From positions 76,600,135 through 76,664,134 of the forward strand of contig JAMXBB010000006.1 in the NCBI GenBank assembly GCA_024138015.1: 64,000 nt of DNA, written 5' to 3'. The translations under genes and the position numbers were made by a program. The notes below the pieces were generated by a model. That model was not told where the DNA came from and did not search any database. It worked only from the letters and a program-made list of their open reading frames with translations. Below are positions 1-10,861 of this stretch, one piece after another. This DNA comes from Lumnitzera littorea (taxonomy: Eukaryota; Streptophyta; Magnoliopsida; Myrtales; Combretaceae). Position 1 is the first letter of the stretch; every line of letters begins with the position of its first letter.

Positions 1-512
1 ATTGCGCCTGTATATAAGATTTACCAGCTAGGAATTGAGTCACTAGCTTAGAAACCTTATAGTGGACTTGACCATATCTAAAGGGAAACAACACTGTTCT
101 AAACTTCGTTACAATAAAGTCATTGACCCTCTTTTTGGCCCATGATTCATATCCTTTACAGAAAATCTAACGATATTTCGGGTAGGCATTTAGGCTTCAA
201 AACCACTCCACCAATCTTAGGATACTAAGACATTTTTGGCCTTCTAAAGATAAGAATGGGGCCAAGGCTAACTTCTTGACCCCTAACAGCGTCATGAAGA
301 TTTTCTTAAGTTAGACTCTAAGATTAGGGATAGCTATACCTACTTCTAGGGGCAGGGCACTAAGTAGCCGCGAGTATTCTTCTATGGTGGATGTCAATAC
401 ATGTGGGTTGAAGTTGAAAGCTATGGATTCTGGATCCTAATAATGGATAAGGGCTTGGATTAGAGGCCAATAAAGATGGACCCGTATGAGGGATATGACC
501 GGCTTGATCTTC
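1..512 (-). pseudogene. Decayed plant DUF7745-like coding fragment (partial)
   Basis: Read on the minus strand, one frame stays protein-like for about 165 codons with only a few stops (for example near positions 307, 200 and 180). The order of motifs is a WPLIQALIHY stretch, a D-P-E plus hydrophobic strand, the segment TIEEYSRLLS, then GYESWAKKRVNDFIV and SKLVTQFLAGKSYIQA. From memory of the family this order resembles the plant-specific DUF7745 proteins found in transposon-rich plant DNA. The function of that family is not established to my knowledge. The fragment runs off the left edge of the window, so its C-terminal part is missing. That it is a decayed coding region is clear; the family name is an inference that a profile search could overturn. 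Confidence 0.45.
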
Positions 513-1379
513 TTACAGACATGATTTTGCTTAGTGGGTGGAAGCTAGTTTAACCAATTTTTCAAGATGGCTTTGGGGAAGGAGTACTTTCCAATTGGAC
601 TTCACAAACAGACTTTGGGCTAATGGGCTTCAGACTGAGACTACCTTATCTCTTTATATCTATATTACAAAAGATATAAATGAAATAAAAATGCAATGAC
701 TATTTACAATGAAGATCCTAAATTTAAAATAAAGTTGGATCCGATGTTAATAATTTCACAACATTTTAAAAAATTTCCTTAGAAATTGTACAGCCTTTCA
801 CTAACTAAGGGGCAATAAAAAAAAAAATGAGATACATATAACACTAGAAATAAAATATTCATAGAAGAAACAAACGTAATCAAATATAGAAATACAATAT
901 GTTGCACACGCATGCAATGCAATAAGAGTTGGTAATTTAATAAATTATAGGAATTATGATAAATCCGTGGTGAAAAAGCGCCTTTATATGTAAGTATATT
1001 CAAAATATGATTTAATAAAAATGAAGCTCATGTATATTTATATATAAGGGTTAAAAATTTTTTTAATTGAAAATGGATGATGGACAGACTGCAGATTAAA
1101 TCAAACTTTTCCTATAATTTAAAGAAACTACCCCTATTTTAAAAAAATGATGCAAGAAGGTGGGGTCTACAGATCCTAAGCTCTGCAGCTTCAAGTCTTT
1201 TTGAAGAGAAGCTTGGTGGGCTATATAGAAGCTTGAATGGGCTCGCCTATCACCACCAGGTGGGGGTAATGACCCTAACGACTTGAGGATTACACAATGG
1301 CAGTCCAACCTAGGTTCCTAAGGTGGCTTAGGTCCCTAAGGTGGCTTAGGTCCAACCACATCTAAACATACGAATGATT
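513..1379. other. AT-rich spacer without recognisable gene
   Basis: Short reading frames occur on both strands but none has a recognisable motif. The stretch contains A/T runs and, at 1317-1352, a perfect 18-bp tandem duplication listed separately. Confidence 0.6.
1317..1352. repeat. Perfect 18-bp tandem duplication
   Basis: The unit CCTAAGGTGGCTTAGGTC occurs twice head to tail at 1317-1334 and 1335-1352. The unit is partly palindromic (CCTAAG...CTTAGG). Confidence 0.9.
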
Positions 1380-3489
1380 AAAAAAAAAAATAGCTCTTAA
1401 TCATTGTAGAAGGCCTATTGGGCAAAGCTTTGTTCTTAGGCCTGCATTACTAAAAAAACAATTACTATTACTATAATACAATAAAAAATAATAATAAAAG
1501 CCCATCAATTAAGTTTTTAATTTTTTCATGGCTAGCCCATAAGTGGTCTCTAGTAGAGTTGCCAATTCTATCGAGCCCTATTTTGTTTAACCTATATCAA
1601 GCCTAACTTACTTAATATAAATTACTCAATATTAAATTTAATGAAATATTTTTCTTAAAAAAAATTAAAAATTAAAGTCTCTAACCGATTTAACTTGTAA
1701 AAATAAAATTCGGAATTTCGGGCGGGAAAACTCTAATTTGACCACTAGTTTCTAGATTTTCTAAGAAAATAATTTTAGAAAAAATAAACTAGAGAAAACC
1801 AAGTTTGGAGGCTAACCTATGAAAACAAAGTTACTGTGTGAAAATTAAAAGAAATTGATGGGCTTTATTTTTTTGTAATTTTTCTAAAAATATTAAAAAT
1901 ATACCTTAATTCGCAAAAGTAACTAAAAAAGATTTTTTAATCATGAATTTCTAAAAAGGAAAATTTTTTTATTTTTTTTTAACGGTTGTCTCGAAGGTGC
2001 TTACGTACCCGCTAATCGGGATCAAACTAACCGTAGTTCTTTTTATAAAATTTTTAGTGGGTGGTTTAATTTTATATTGAAAACCGAGCTAGGTTTATGT
2101 TTTTTATTAATTTATTATTATTTTTAAAAAAACTTAAAAAATTTAATTTTTCTAAATTAAATAAATAAAAACACTAACTAACTATCTTTAAAAAAAAAAT
2201 TTAATTTAGATTTTTTAAAATTTTTTTATTTAAAAAAAATCCTTAAGTGCCAAAAATATATTTTTATAAAAAAAACATGATTTTTCAAGAAAGTCTTAAT
2301 TTAAAAAAAAATTGAAAAATAAATAATAATAAAAAAAATAAAATAAAAACCTATACTTAAACACAAAAACAGATTAATAAAGAAATAATAATAATTAAAA
2401 AAACTAATTAATAAAAAAATAATTAAAAAAACTTATTAAAAATTCACTTAGGTCGGGTCGTGTCGATGTTGGGTGATGATGGGTGGTGTTGGGCGTTTAT
2501 AGGCGATAGTGGGGGAGCACCTAGGTGGTGTGGGTGTACGTTTAGGCGATAGTAGACGAGCGAAGAGCGACGTGGGCGTCCGTCTAGGCAAGCACGAGCG
2601 AGAGAGGGGCAACATAGGCATGCATTTAGGTGGTGAGGGCATGTGTTGAGCAAGACTAAGGGTGAGCTGGGTGTGCACTGGCGATTAAGGGCATGCGTTG
2701 AGCAAGCACGAGAGTGTATGGGCAAGCATTAGCAAGCGAGGGCAATACTAGGCGAGATCAAGGGCGTGTTAGGGGATAGTAGGCGAGATTGAGGGTGTAC
2801 TAGGCAAAAGCGGTGTGGGCAATAGGTGAGAGCAGCTGTGGATCTAGGCGATGGTGTTGTGCGATGGTGGCATGGATTAGGGTGGTGGTGTTGTATGGTG
2901 GTGCTAGGGTGTTATGGTGCTAAGGTGGTACATAGTGTTGTGCAGTGGTGTGTAGTGGCACGTGAGGGTTACAACAACTCGTGAAGAGATGTAGGGGCGT
3001 GTATGGTGTTTAAGGTATGTTTGTTTTTGAGTTCGTGTGATTAGAAGAAAAAAAAACCTCCTTCAATTACCGACTGACATGATATTTATAAACTCAAAAT
3101 CAAATCTGTCATATCAAAGATATGAAAGATTTGTTTGTGATTTAACTTAGATTCACCTTAACTTCTAAAAACATTAGCTAGTTCGAGCTTTTCTTTTAAG
3201 GCTTGGCCCAATCTAATTTAGCTGAATAATTTAATAAATCCTGATTTTGAGCCCCTAAATTGGTTTAGCCCAAAACTAATTGATTCAGCCCATCTCAATA
3301 ACTGATCCAACAACTTAATCCAACTTGATACGACTTGACTTCTTGACTCAACTTCCTATGACCTAACTTGATTATCTTTTTTCTATTTTTTCGTTTTTTC
3401 ATTTTTCATTTTTCATTTATTTTTATTTTTATTCATTAACCTGGCTCAATTAACAAAGAATAAAAATTGGTGAAAATGAGGTGTCTACA
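1380..3489 (+). mobile_element. Probable Tat/Ogre-type gypsy LTR (left edge unresolved)
   Basis: Two signals suggest an LTR. The segment at about 1984-2043 contains the phrase AAGGTGCTTACGTACCCG followed by a GATCAAAC...CGTAGTTCT block, which resembles a motif I recall as common in LTRs of plant Tat/Ogre gypsy elements. The block ends with GAAAATGAGGTGTCTACA at 3472-3489, also typical of the 3' end of such LTRs. No Tat-type primer site follows, so this is either a solo LTR or a 3' LTR. I could not find the TG start or a target duplication, so the left boundary is only indicative. The interior is extremely A/T-rich except for a G-rich island. Confidence 0.4.
2447..2990 (+). repeat. G-rich low-complexity island
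   Basis: About 540 bp on the plus strand are built from imperfect repeats of words such as GGGTGGTG, GGGCG, TAGGCGA and GAGCAAG, in sharp contrast to the A/T-rich flanks. Open frames on the minus strand here are a by-product of the skewed composition and have no recognisable domain. Confidence 0.75.
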
Positions 3490-4688
3490 ATTAGTTTTTA
3501 GGTGATTTCTTTACCAATACATGTTATAAAAGTGATACTAAGTGTCAATGTTTTAGGTTTTAAATCTACTTCTTGCCTAACTCAATCCCTTAGGTTTGCC
3601 ATGCCTCCTACAAATTTTCTATTGATGCTATACCATTTTTTTTTAATTTTTACTATTTTCTTTTTTAAATTAGTGTATTTTTACATATATTCAGGTATTA
3701 TAAAAAGTTACCGATATATATATATTTACATAATGATTATATTCTATCTTCATACATGTTTTCTACATATTATTTTATGTTATTTAATAATTTTATTATA
3801 TATAAATTTATCTCTAAAGATTTATCAGTTATCGATATTGATCTCGAGCAATTTCAATATTTTTATAATAATATAGTGAAATTCATTATTTTGGCTACAT
3901 TTTTATTAATTTATTATATGTTTGAGATCTAAGCCTATGGGGTTTTCTCAACTAATATTCTTAAACCACTCATAAGTTTTTAGCTTAATTGGGTTATCTT
4001 CGTAAATGCCTTAAATTGGCCACTTAGACCCTAGTTGCAAAATTACGAAACTTATATTTCCTAAATTAGGTGTTAAATCTTAGTTGCTAAAATTGTAGGG
4101 GTCATATTCTACCCCCTTCAGAAAGTTTCACCCTCAAAACTATTGCATCTTAAGTTATTAGCATAGTATTTGGATTAATTAAAGATATCTTGTTCTCACC
4201 ATCTCCCTTGATGGTACAACTCTCTTCCATTCTTACCTTCTAAGCTAACTCCTACTCAAGCTTTTGAGTCAACTCCTACCAATCATCCTTATATTGTACT
4301 GTTTTAAATTCTTAATTTTCTAATCTACTAATTCTCTTGATTAATGTTGACATTGTGTTAGGAATATCACCGATGTTTACCATTATTCTTTGTATCCCTT
4401 CATGCATCTCATTTTTTCCTATTTCTTACCTTCTAACCACAATTTTCCTTTATTGATGAGTTACTCCTTATTTTTCTCTTTACTAATTGTAGCACATAAA
4501 GCTTACTTTGTGGAAGATCCCTTTCTTGAAAATCATTTCTATTGTATTCGTCTAATTTTATGAACCTAAAGGTAATTGAGTCCATTGGATTAAGTTCATT
4601 AGGTTTATGAAGTTTCCTATGCTTCATGTATAAGGTTCAAAAGTTAGTTAAATAGATTTTATGAAAGGTTACTTTTTGAGTAAGTTTT
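3490..4688. other. Unassigned AT-rich stretch
   Basis: A 124-codon plus-strand frame at 3502-3876 is composed mainly of Ile, Leu, Phe and Tyr from A/T-rich DNA and has no motif; I treat it as chance. The rest shows no coding, RNA or repeat signal that I can support. Confidence 0.6.
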
Positions 4689-5555
4689 TGATAAGAATTA
4701 ACTACTTGGACCATTCACACAAAGTCGAGCTAGAGGATTGCAAGGACATATATGATGAATTTTAGCTTAAGAATCCTTTAAGGATGAAGATTCCTCCATC
4801 AATTTAGGGCTCTTGCATTTTCATTGACCTATGTGCTAAACTCTAGTTGAGATTAGCCTAGTTTTTAGGTTATTGAACACTAGGAATCTATCTAAGTTGA
4901 GTTGTTGAGTTGCCCTACCTTCGAAGACTATAGAATGCCTAAGCTTTAACTTGACTCTAATTATGTTAGCTCAATTTCTAGAATCTCTCTTGCCTTCCTC
5001 CAAGCTTCACTTTACAACTACTAAACTGCCTAAGAATTCGCATCAACAAGACTAACCTCAATATAGATCACTAGTCTCCAACTGACATGTGTCTTCTAGC
5101 ACAACTTTCTAAAAGGATTCATTCTTTTTCCATACTTTATAGCATTTGTCATTTTTAACTTTTAAAGATGTTTTAGGAAGCTTTTGTACATTATCTATTT
5201 TGTCTTTTCCTCATTTATTGTAACCCTAATTGAGGTCATATAAATACCTTACTTCTTTTGTACATGTACATCATACTTCATTATTTGAATACATATATTA
5301 CCTCTTTGAGAACACGTAGTTGTGCCTTCTCTCTATTCCCTTAGCTCTTATTTAGCTCCTTTAGTAAGAGTTAGTGGCAAGCAACCTTAATCCTCACTTG
5401 TATGTCATATTAAGTGAAGATTAAGCTAGGTAAGTTTAATTAGTGCGTCATATTCAACTAGTAGCTATTCATACTTTCCTAAAACCTTTTGTTTCTCCTT
5501 TCATTTCTGTTCATCATGGTATAGCCTTTATGTATATGACCTCGGCAATGTGTCA
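4689..5555 (+). repeat. 5' LTR of gypsy element 1
   Basis: Starts TGATAAGAATTA and ends TGTCA. The copy at 12017-12882 aligns along its whole length. A TATA box (TATAAATA, 5239-5246) lies in the right place for an LTR promoter. The terminal bases of this family appear to derive from TGAT...ATCA, partly altered by C-to-T changes. Confidence 0.85.
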
Positions 5556-5562
5556 GCTTTGT

Positions 5563-5573
5563 TGGTATCAGAG
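5563..5573 (+). other. Primer binding site, initiator Met tRNA type
   Basis: TGGTATCAGAG lies 7 bp downstream of the 5' LTR and matches the usual plant retrotransposon primer site complementary to the 3' end of initiator methionine tRNA. Confidence 0.85.
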
Positions 5574-5934
5574 TATGGTTCTGAGAGACAATGTGTGAAG
5601 TGCTGTGGAGTTTTGTTCGTGTATGCTGTTGGTGGCTATTGTGTTCTTTCATAGCTACTATAGTGTGTTAATGTGGAGTGTGTAGAAGTAATGCTTGAGT
5701 ATGTCAAAGTAGGTTTTGAAGTAGTGACCTAAGAAGTAGTAGTTACATGAGGTAAGTATAGTGGTTCTTGTTACTCTGTTCTAATTTGTATAAAAATAGA
5801 GCAAGTTTCATTTCTGTGATACATTATGTGTATTCAATGTTGGAGTAGTTAGAGTATATTAGCAAGGTTCTAGGTAGTAAGTAGAAGGTTCAGTCAAGTT
5901 TTGTGCCATCTAAATTGTCGAGAAGTACTGCATT

Positions 5935-7136
5935 ATGTCGGATTCTAGTGTTCATAGAACCATTAGTGACCAAGATGGTAGTGCTTGTGTTGGCTATGGA
6001 CAAAATGATAGTAATACCCTAGGGTCAATTGATGATAAACTTGATAGACTCACCCATATTGTTGAGAGTCTTACCATAGCTATGTAGGGTAATAGGAAAC
6101 AACTGCAAGAACAAAGATTTGTCCATGTTGGTCAGGCTAATTACCTAGCTCGACTTCATCGAGTTTGATGAGTAGCAGACTGACCTACTCGACAAAAACT
6201 TGATTTGGAGGAAATTGAGGATGATGGTGAGGAGCTAGATGTAGATGCCAGTAGAAAGAAAAAAGAAGAAGGGGAGTATTATAGGGTAGAAGGGCAAGGG
6301 TGCTAAGCTCCTTGAGGACTTGACAATATTAAGGTCTAAATCTTGAGCTTTATTGGCAGTAGAGATGTAGATGAATACCTGGAGTGGGAAGAAAAGGTTG
6401 AGAAGGTGTTTGACTATTATAGGTATATTGAGGCAGTGAAGGTTCAACTTGTTGCCCTTGAATTTTTTGGATATGCTTCCATGTGGTGGAAGAATTTGAA
6501 TGCAGCAAGATTAAGAAATGAAAGACAAGGTTTATAGACTTAGGAAGAGATGAAGAGGTTGTTAAGGGAAAGATTTGTGCCAAAGACACATTTGTAAGGA
6601 AAATTCACTAAGTTGCTAGAGCTTTGCTAAGAAACCCGAACTATTGATGATTATGTAAAAGAGTTTTAGATGTTAATGATCTAAGCAAATGTAGATGAGT
6701 CTAAAGCTCATACTATGTCATAATTCATCTCTAGACTTAAATACAAAATTTGCAACATTGTAGAAGTGTAGAGGGTTTACACCCTTGAGAAGGCTATTAA
6801 GATATCACAAATGGTTAAGAAACAGAGGAGAAATAACTTAAGTAGACTTAGGCTAAGCTTTTCATAAACTCTTACTCTACATTAACCATCCTATATTGAG
6901 TTGAGAAGATTAGTTTGAGGAGCAAAGAAGAATGACTGACCTTATGATGATTAAGCAAGCTTGAAGGGTAGAGCTAATGATAAGCCAATCTTGAGGACAT
7001 ATGAGAAAGGACCGACCTCAAGACAGAAGATGAGTGAGGTGAAGTGCTTTAAGTGCTTTGATTTTGGACACATGGCTGTTGAGTGTCCTAATTGACGTGC
7101 TATGTTGCTCCAAGGTGATGTAGTAGATAGCATTGA
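5935..7136 (+). pseudogene. gag of gypsy element 1 (disrupted)
   Basis: The capsid/nucleocapsid precursor of the element. The best start is ATG at 5935, giving MSDSSVHRTISDQDG before the first stop. The capsid domain is recognisable at 6340-6850 with the segment YASMWWKNL (WW motif near 6484) and later DDYVKEF. A complete CCHC zinc knuckle (C-X2-C-X4-H-X4-C) lies at 7045-7086 and would bind element RNA. At least ten in-frame stops, mostly TAG, break the frame; several occur where copy 2 still has a CAA or CAG codon. Confidence 0.85.
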
Positions 7137-7279
7137 TGAGAGTAAGCCTAAGGAAGAAGAGAAATATGTTAGGAAAAATGAAGCTAAGGTTGAGGAAGAG
7201 ACTTGTATCTATGTTGATTAGGGAAAAGTGATGATATTAATGTTGACATATGTTGATCTCCTTGCTAAGCTCTAAAGAG

Positions 7280-7720
7280 GATTAGAGAGAGAATTTTTTT
7301 TACACCAAGTATACCATCAAAGGGCAATTGTACACCATCATTATGGATGGAGGGGGTTGTACTAATGTTATTGCCTAGTCCCTTATGTAGAGGATAGGTC
7401 TACTGACCTCTAAGCACCCTTGACCTTACAAGTTACATTGGCTATACGACAAGGGTGCTCTACATGTTATAGAGCAAATGGTTGTACCATTCTCTATTAG
7501 AAACATGTATAAGGATAAAGTGGTGTGTGATGTCATCCCTATAGGAGCTTTACACTTATTGTTAGGGTAAACTTAGTAGTTTGACTGATGTGTTATTTAT
7601 GATGGATGCAAGAATAGTTATGCCTTTATAAAGGATGGAAAGAAGATTTTGGTGTAACCTATGACTCCAAGCTAGGTGAATGAGATACATAATCAACTCA
7701 CCTGAGCTTGTAAGAAGAAG
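7280..7720 (+). pseudogene. Aspartic protease domain of gypsy element 1 (disrupted)
   Basis: The active-site loop D-G-G is at 7346-7354, followed by G-C-T-N-V. Further on come HP-PYKLHWL, VVPFSI, VVCDVIPIGALHLLLG and FIKDGKKILV, the usual order of the chromoviral protease. The Asp is retained, but stops at about 7376, 7388 and beyond break the domain. Confidence 0.82.
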
Positions 7721-7879
7721 GCATTAGTGATAAGCTAGAGAGTGCTTTGAGTTGCTGAGAAGGCTGATGAGCCTATGTTCTTATTCATTGGGAAACTGTT
7801 GAAATTAAGGAATTTGGAAGATGTACTCGAAGAGGTTTAAAAGTTAATATAAGAGTTTTCCAACCTGTTTCTAAGGAGC

Positions 7880-8565
7880 TACTTAAGGGACTACCCCCAA
7901 TTTGAGGCATTGAACATTGCATTGATTTATAGGTAGGCACAACTCTGGCGAATTGACTTGCTTATATAATAAACTTAAATAGGCCACTAAGTTGTAGAGA
8001 CTAGTGGACAAGCTAATTGAGCGTGGTATGTGAGAAGAGCATGAGCCTTTGTATTGTGACAACTTTGCTTGTCCCAAAGAACGATGGTTCATAGTGAATG
8101 TTTATTAATAGCCGAGTTATCAACCACATAATTGTAAAGTACAAATATCTTATACTGAAGCTCAATGACATGCTAGACAAGCTACATGATGCTTAGATAT
8201 TTTCAAGGATTAATTTGCAAAGTGGCTATCAACAAATTCACATGAGACTTGGTGACAAGTGGAAGATTGCATTTAAGATGAGGAATGGTCTCTATAAGTG
8301 GTTGGTTTTGCTATTTGGACATGGTAATGCACCAAGCACATTTACAAGGCTTATGAACCATGTGATGTACCCTTTGATCAATCAATGTGTGGTCATGTAC
8401 TTTGATGACATATTAATGTATAGTGCTAACCGTGCTAACCTTGTTCAATAACTTTGAGCTATTTTTGACATTCTACGTGTTGAGAAATTGTATGGAAACT
8501 TGAAGAAGTGTACATTTTGTTGGGGTCAAGTTGACTTCCTTAGGTATGTAGTGTTAGGAAATGAA
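7880..8565 (+). pseudogene. Reverse transcriptase domain of gypsy element 1 (disrupted)
   Basis: The domain opens with G-L-P-P-I at about 7888 and runs to KKCTFCWGQVDFL near 8540. The central part 8215-8450 is open: QSGYQQIHMRLGDKWKIAF, then APSTFTRLMNHVM, then the catalytic YFDD box at 8398-8409, which is intact. In-frame stops before 8215 and after 8450 make it inactive. Copy 2 has HFDN at the same place. Confidence 0.88.
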
Positions 8566-8679
8566 ATTTGAGTTGTCTTGAAATGTCCGACGTTTGAGAG
8601 CATTACTAAGGTATGAAGCTTTCATGGCCTAGCTTCTTTCTAAATAAAGTTTATTAGGAAATTCACTACCATTGCTGCT

Positions 8680-9276
8680 CTATTGATCGATCTCACTAAT
8701 AAGAGTGAAGGATTCCATTGGATTGACCAAGCTTAGGAGCTTTAGGGAGATCAAGGAGAAGCTCATCACTGCTCTTGTTTTAGCTTTACTTGACTTCGAA
8801 AAACCTTTCAAATTGGAGTGTAATGCATTAAGTATTGGTATTGGTGCCGTATTGATGCAAGAGCACCAACTAGTTTCCTATCACAGTGAGAACCTTAGTG
8901 GTGCCACATTGAATTATTTTGTGTATGAGAAGAAGCTGAATTTTCTTTTCTAAGCTCTTACTTCATGGCAACATTACCTTTTACCATGAAAGTTTGTGAT
9001 TTATATGAACCATGAGTCCTTAAAACATCTTGAGAGTTAGAACAAACTTTTGAAGGGACAAGCAAAGTGGTTAGAATTCATGGAGAGTTTCTCATTAGTG
9101 ATCAAGCGCAAGAAGGGTAGTGCTAATGTGGTCGCTAATGCTTTATCATGTTGGCAAACATTGCTGACTACCTTGCAAACAAAATTACTAGGTTTTTCTC
9201 TTATCACCAAACAATATGCTTAGGATCCATAGTTTGGTTCTATTCTCAAGAAGTGTAGAGAAGGAGTTGCTGTTGG
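8680..9276 (+). pseudogene. RNase H domain of gypsy element 1 (disrupted)
   Basis: Recognisable by GIGAVLMQEHQLVSYHSE (8838-8892), the following YEKKL, then NHESLKHLE and a lysine-rich stretch ending VVANALS at about 9148. The first catalytic Asp of the usual CDAS is altered (C-N-A-L here), so activity would be lost even without the stops. The reading frame stops at the left edge of the solo LTR at 9277 and resumes at 10862. Confidence 0.85.
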
Positions 9277-10712
9277 TGTAAACCCTAGAAAATCAATAGT
9301 TTGAATCCTAATTTAAGTTTGAGTGTCCTAAACTGTGTAATAAGTTGATGAGGCTAGTAATAATAAAAGATTATGAAATTTAATAAATAAAATATAACAC
9401 CGATAACAAAACCTTATAAATTGATTGAAACCCTAAATTGCTTGAAACCCTAAATCACATACTAAAACCCTAAAACTATTTTATGTACCATTAATCAAAA
9501 TTAAACCCGAATTTGTTCGAAATCCTAAAACTATAACTATAAGCCTATAAAATAATTAAATATTACTCAATAGTGATATAATTATAATCGATTTCAATTA
9601 TCGACTAAATCGCTTATTCACATAAAATTTTAACGAAATCACTACAATAACTTGTAAAAATTATAATTGTAACATGTACCAATTAAATTGATAAATTTTC
9701 ACAAAAATTTCAAAATTAATTTATGATGAGTATTGTTATAATTTATATGTTTAGAAAAATTACATATATTTATTTTAATTTTTATTTTCTTCCTTTTTCT
9801 TTTTCTCTTTTCTTTCTTTTCTTCTTTTCCTTTAGCTGCTACGTCTTGCAAACAAGAAGAAAAATCAGAAAAATAGTAGCCCATGTGATCAAATTAAGAT
9901 GCCAAGTGTTGATTACATAATAAAAGAAAAATTGGAAATGATAAGCTTGTCCTATCTTCATTAATGTATAGATTAGGTTAATATTTTGTTTGTTTTTTTT
10001 TTCCCTTGACAAGTGCTGCTCACGTGAAACCAAAGAAAGAAAAAATCTGGAAAATAAAAACAAAATCAAAAACAAAAGAAGAGAAAAATTCTAGAAAACC
10101 AAAAACGTGAAGAAGAAAGAAGAAAGAAGAAAAGAAGAAGAAGAAGGAAGAAAAGAAGAAGAAAAAAAATCAAAAGTAATAGGTGAGTAAAATTATTTTG
10201 CAAGTATAAATGTATATTATACAGTATGTACATGTATATATGTAGTATTTGTACTGTATTTTTGTAAATATAACATTACTATTACATGTATTTATGCATA
10301 AGTAATTAAATTGAAATATATATGTATGTATACATGTATGTACATAGGTATAATATACAGTAGGAGTATGTGGTATGTATTTTTTTAAGATTACATANAT
10401 ATTAAGAAAAAGTGAGAATTAATATTTTATAATTTTTAAACTAAAATAATAAATTTTGTGATATTTTTATATCATAATTCAAACTGCGAGTCATAACATC
10501 TAAAATGGACCTTGTTACGAGAAAATACGCTCGAAAACGATCAAAATGGACTATAAGTTCATAATGATCCGAGCTAAAATGAAAAAGTTACACGCAATTC
10601 GATAAAAGGCTTGAATCGATAATTTCACGTATAAATAGACCATGTATTATGTTTTTATAATTTATTATTTATCATGAAATAATATTACTTATGCTTGCAT
10701 ATTCTTGGTAGT

Positions 10713-10753
10713 TAGCTGTAGCCGTAGCTATAGCCGTAGCCGTAGCTGTAGCC
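10713..10753 (+). repeat. GTAGCY hexamer tandem repeat inside solo LTR
   Basis: Seven imperfect units of GTAGCT/GTAGCC/ATAGCC run head to tail. The homologous site in the LTR at 59451-62841 (about 62722-62740) has only two or three units, so the array expanded in this copy. Confidence 0.8.
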
Positions 10754-10757
10754 TTGT

Positions 10758-10820
10758 GTATCGTATAAAAGGATCCTTGATTGTAAGGGAAATCAATCTG
10801 CAATCCTTTATACGGTATAC
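10758..10820 (+). other. LTR-terminal hairpin (family A)
   Basis: Arms 10758-10783 and 10794-10820 are largely complementary (GTATCGTATAAAAGGAT pairs with ATCCTTTATACGGTATAC, and GATTG with CAATC further in), leaving a loop of about 10 nt. Equivalent hairpins with different arm sequence occur at 62742-62805 and 23567-23629. Confidence 0.65.
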
Positions 10821-10861
10821 GACAATTGCCACGACTAGCCCCTTCGAGTCGTGACAGTTGG

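Larger units (their letters stand above)
9277..10856 (+). mobile_element. Solo LTR, family A (internally deleted)
   Basis: Starts TGTAAACCCTAG and ends GGGTC-like TCGAGTCGTGACA. It is flanked on both sides by GTTGG (9272-9276 and 10857-10861), a perfect 5-bp target duplication. The interrupted pol frame is continuous when the LTR and one GTTGG are ignored. It is homologous to the 3391-bp LTR at 59451-62841, but relative to it lacks about 1.2 kb (equivalent to roughly 61475-62640) and most of an AT-microsatellite expansion. Inside are three AAACCCTAA boxes, a pyrimidine tract (9781-9832), a purine tract (10080-10170), a splice-donor-like AG|GTGAGT at 10181-10188 and a terminal hairpin (10758-10820). 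One N is at 10398. Long LTRs ending GTCGTGACA suggest the Del/Tekay chromovirus group (inference). Confidence 0.9.

Noticed and set aside
3502..3876. 124-codon open frame, plus strand
   Set aside because: Built of Ile, Leu, Phe and Tyr from A/T-rich DNA, with no motif and no promoter or homologous copy in the window.
5563..5578. Possible tRNA gene
   Set aside because: Only the primer-site match to the tRNA 3' end is present, with no cloverleaf; it is a retrotransposon primer binding site.
9428..9473. Interstitial telomere array
   Set aside because: AAACCCTAA boxes are 17-20 bp apart with unrelated spacers, not head-to-tail CCCTAAA; they recur at homologous LTR positions, so they are LTR elements.
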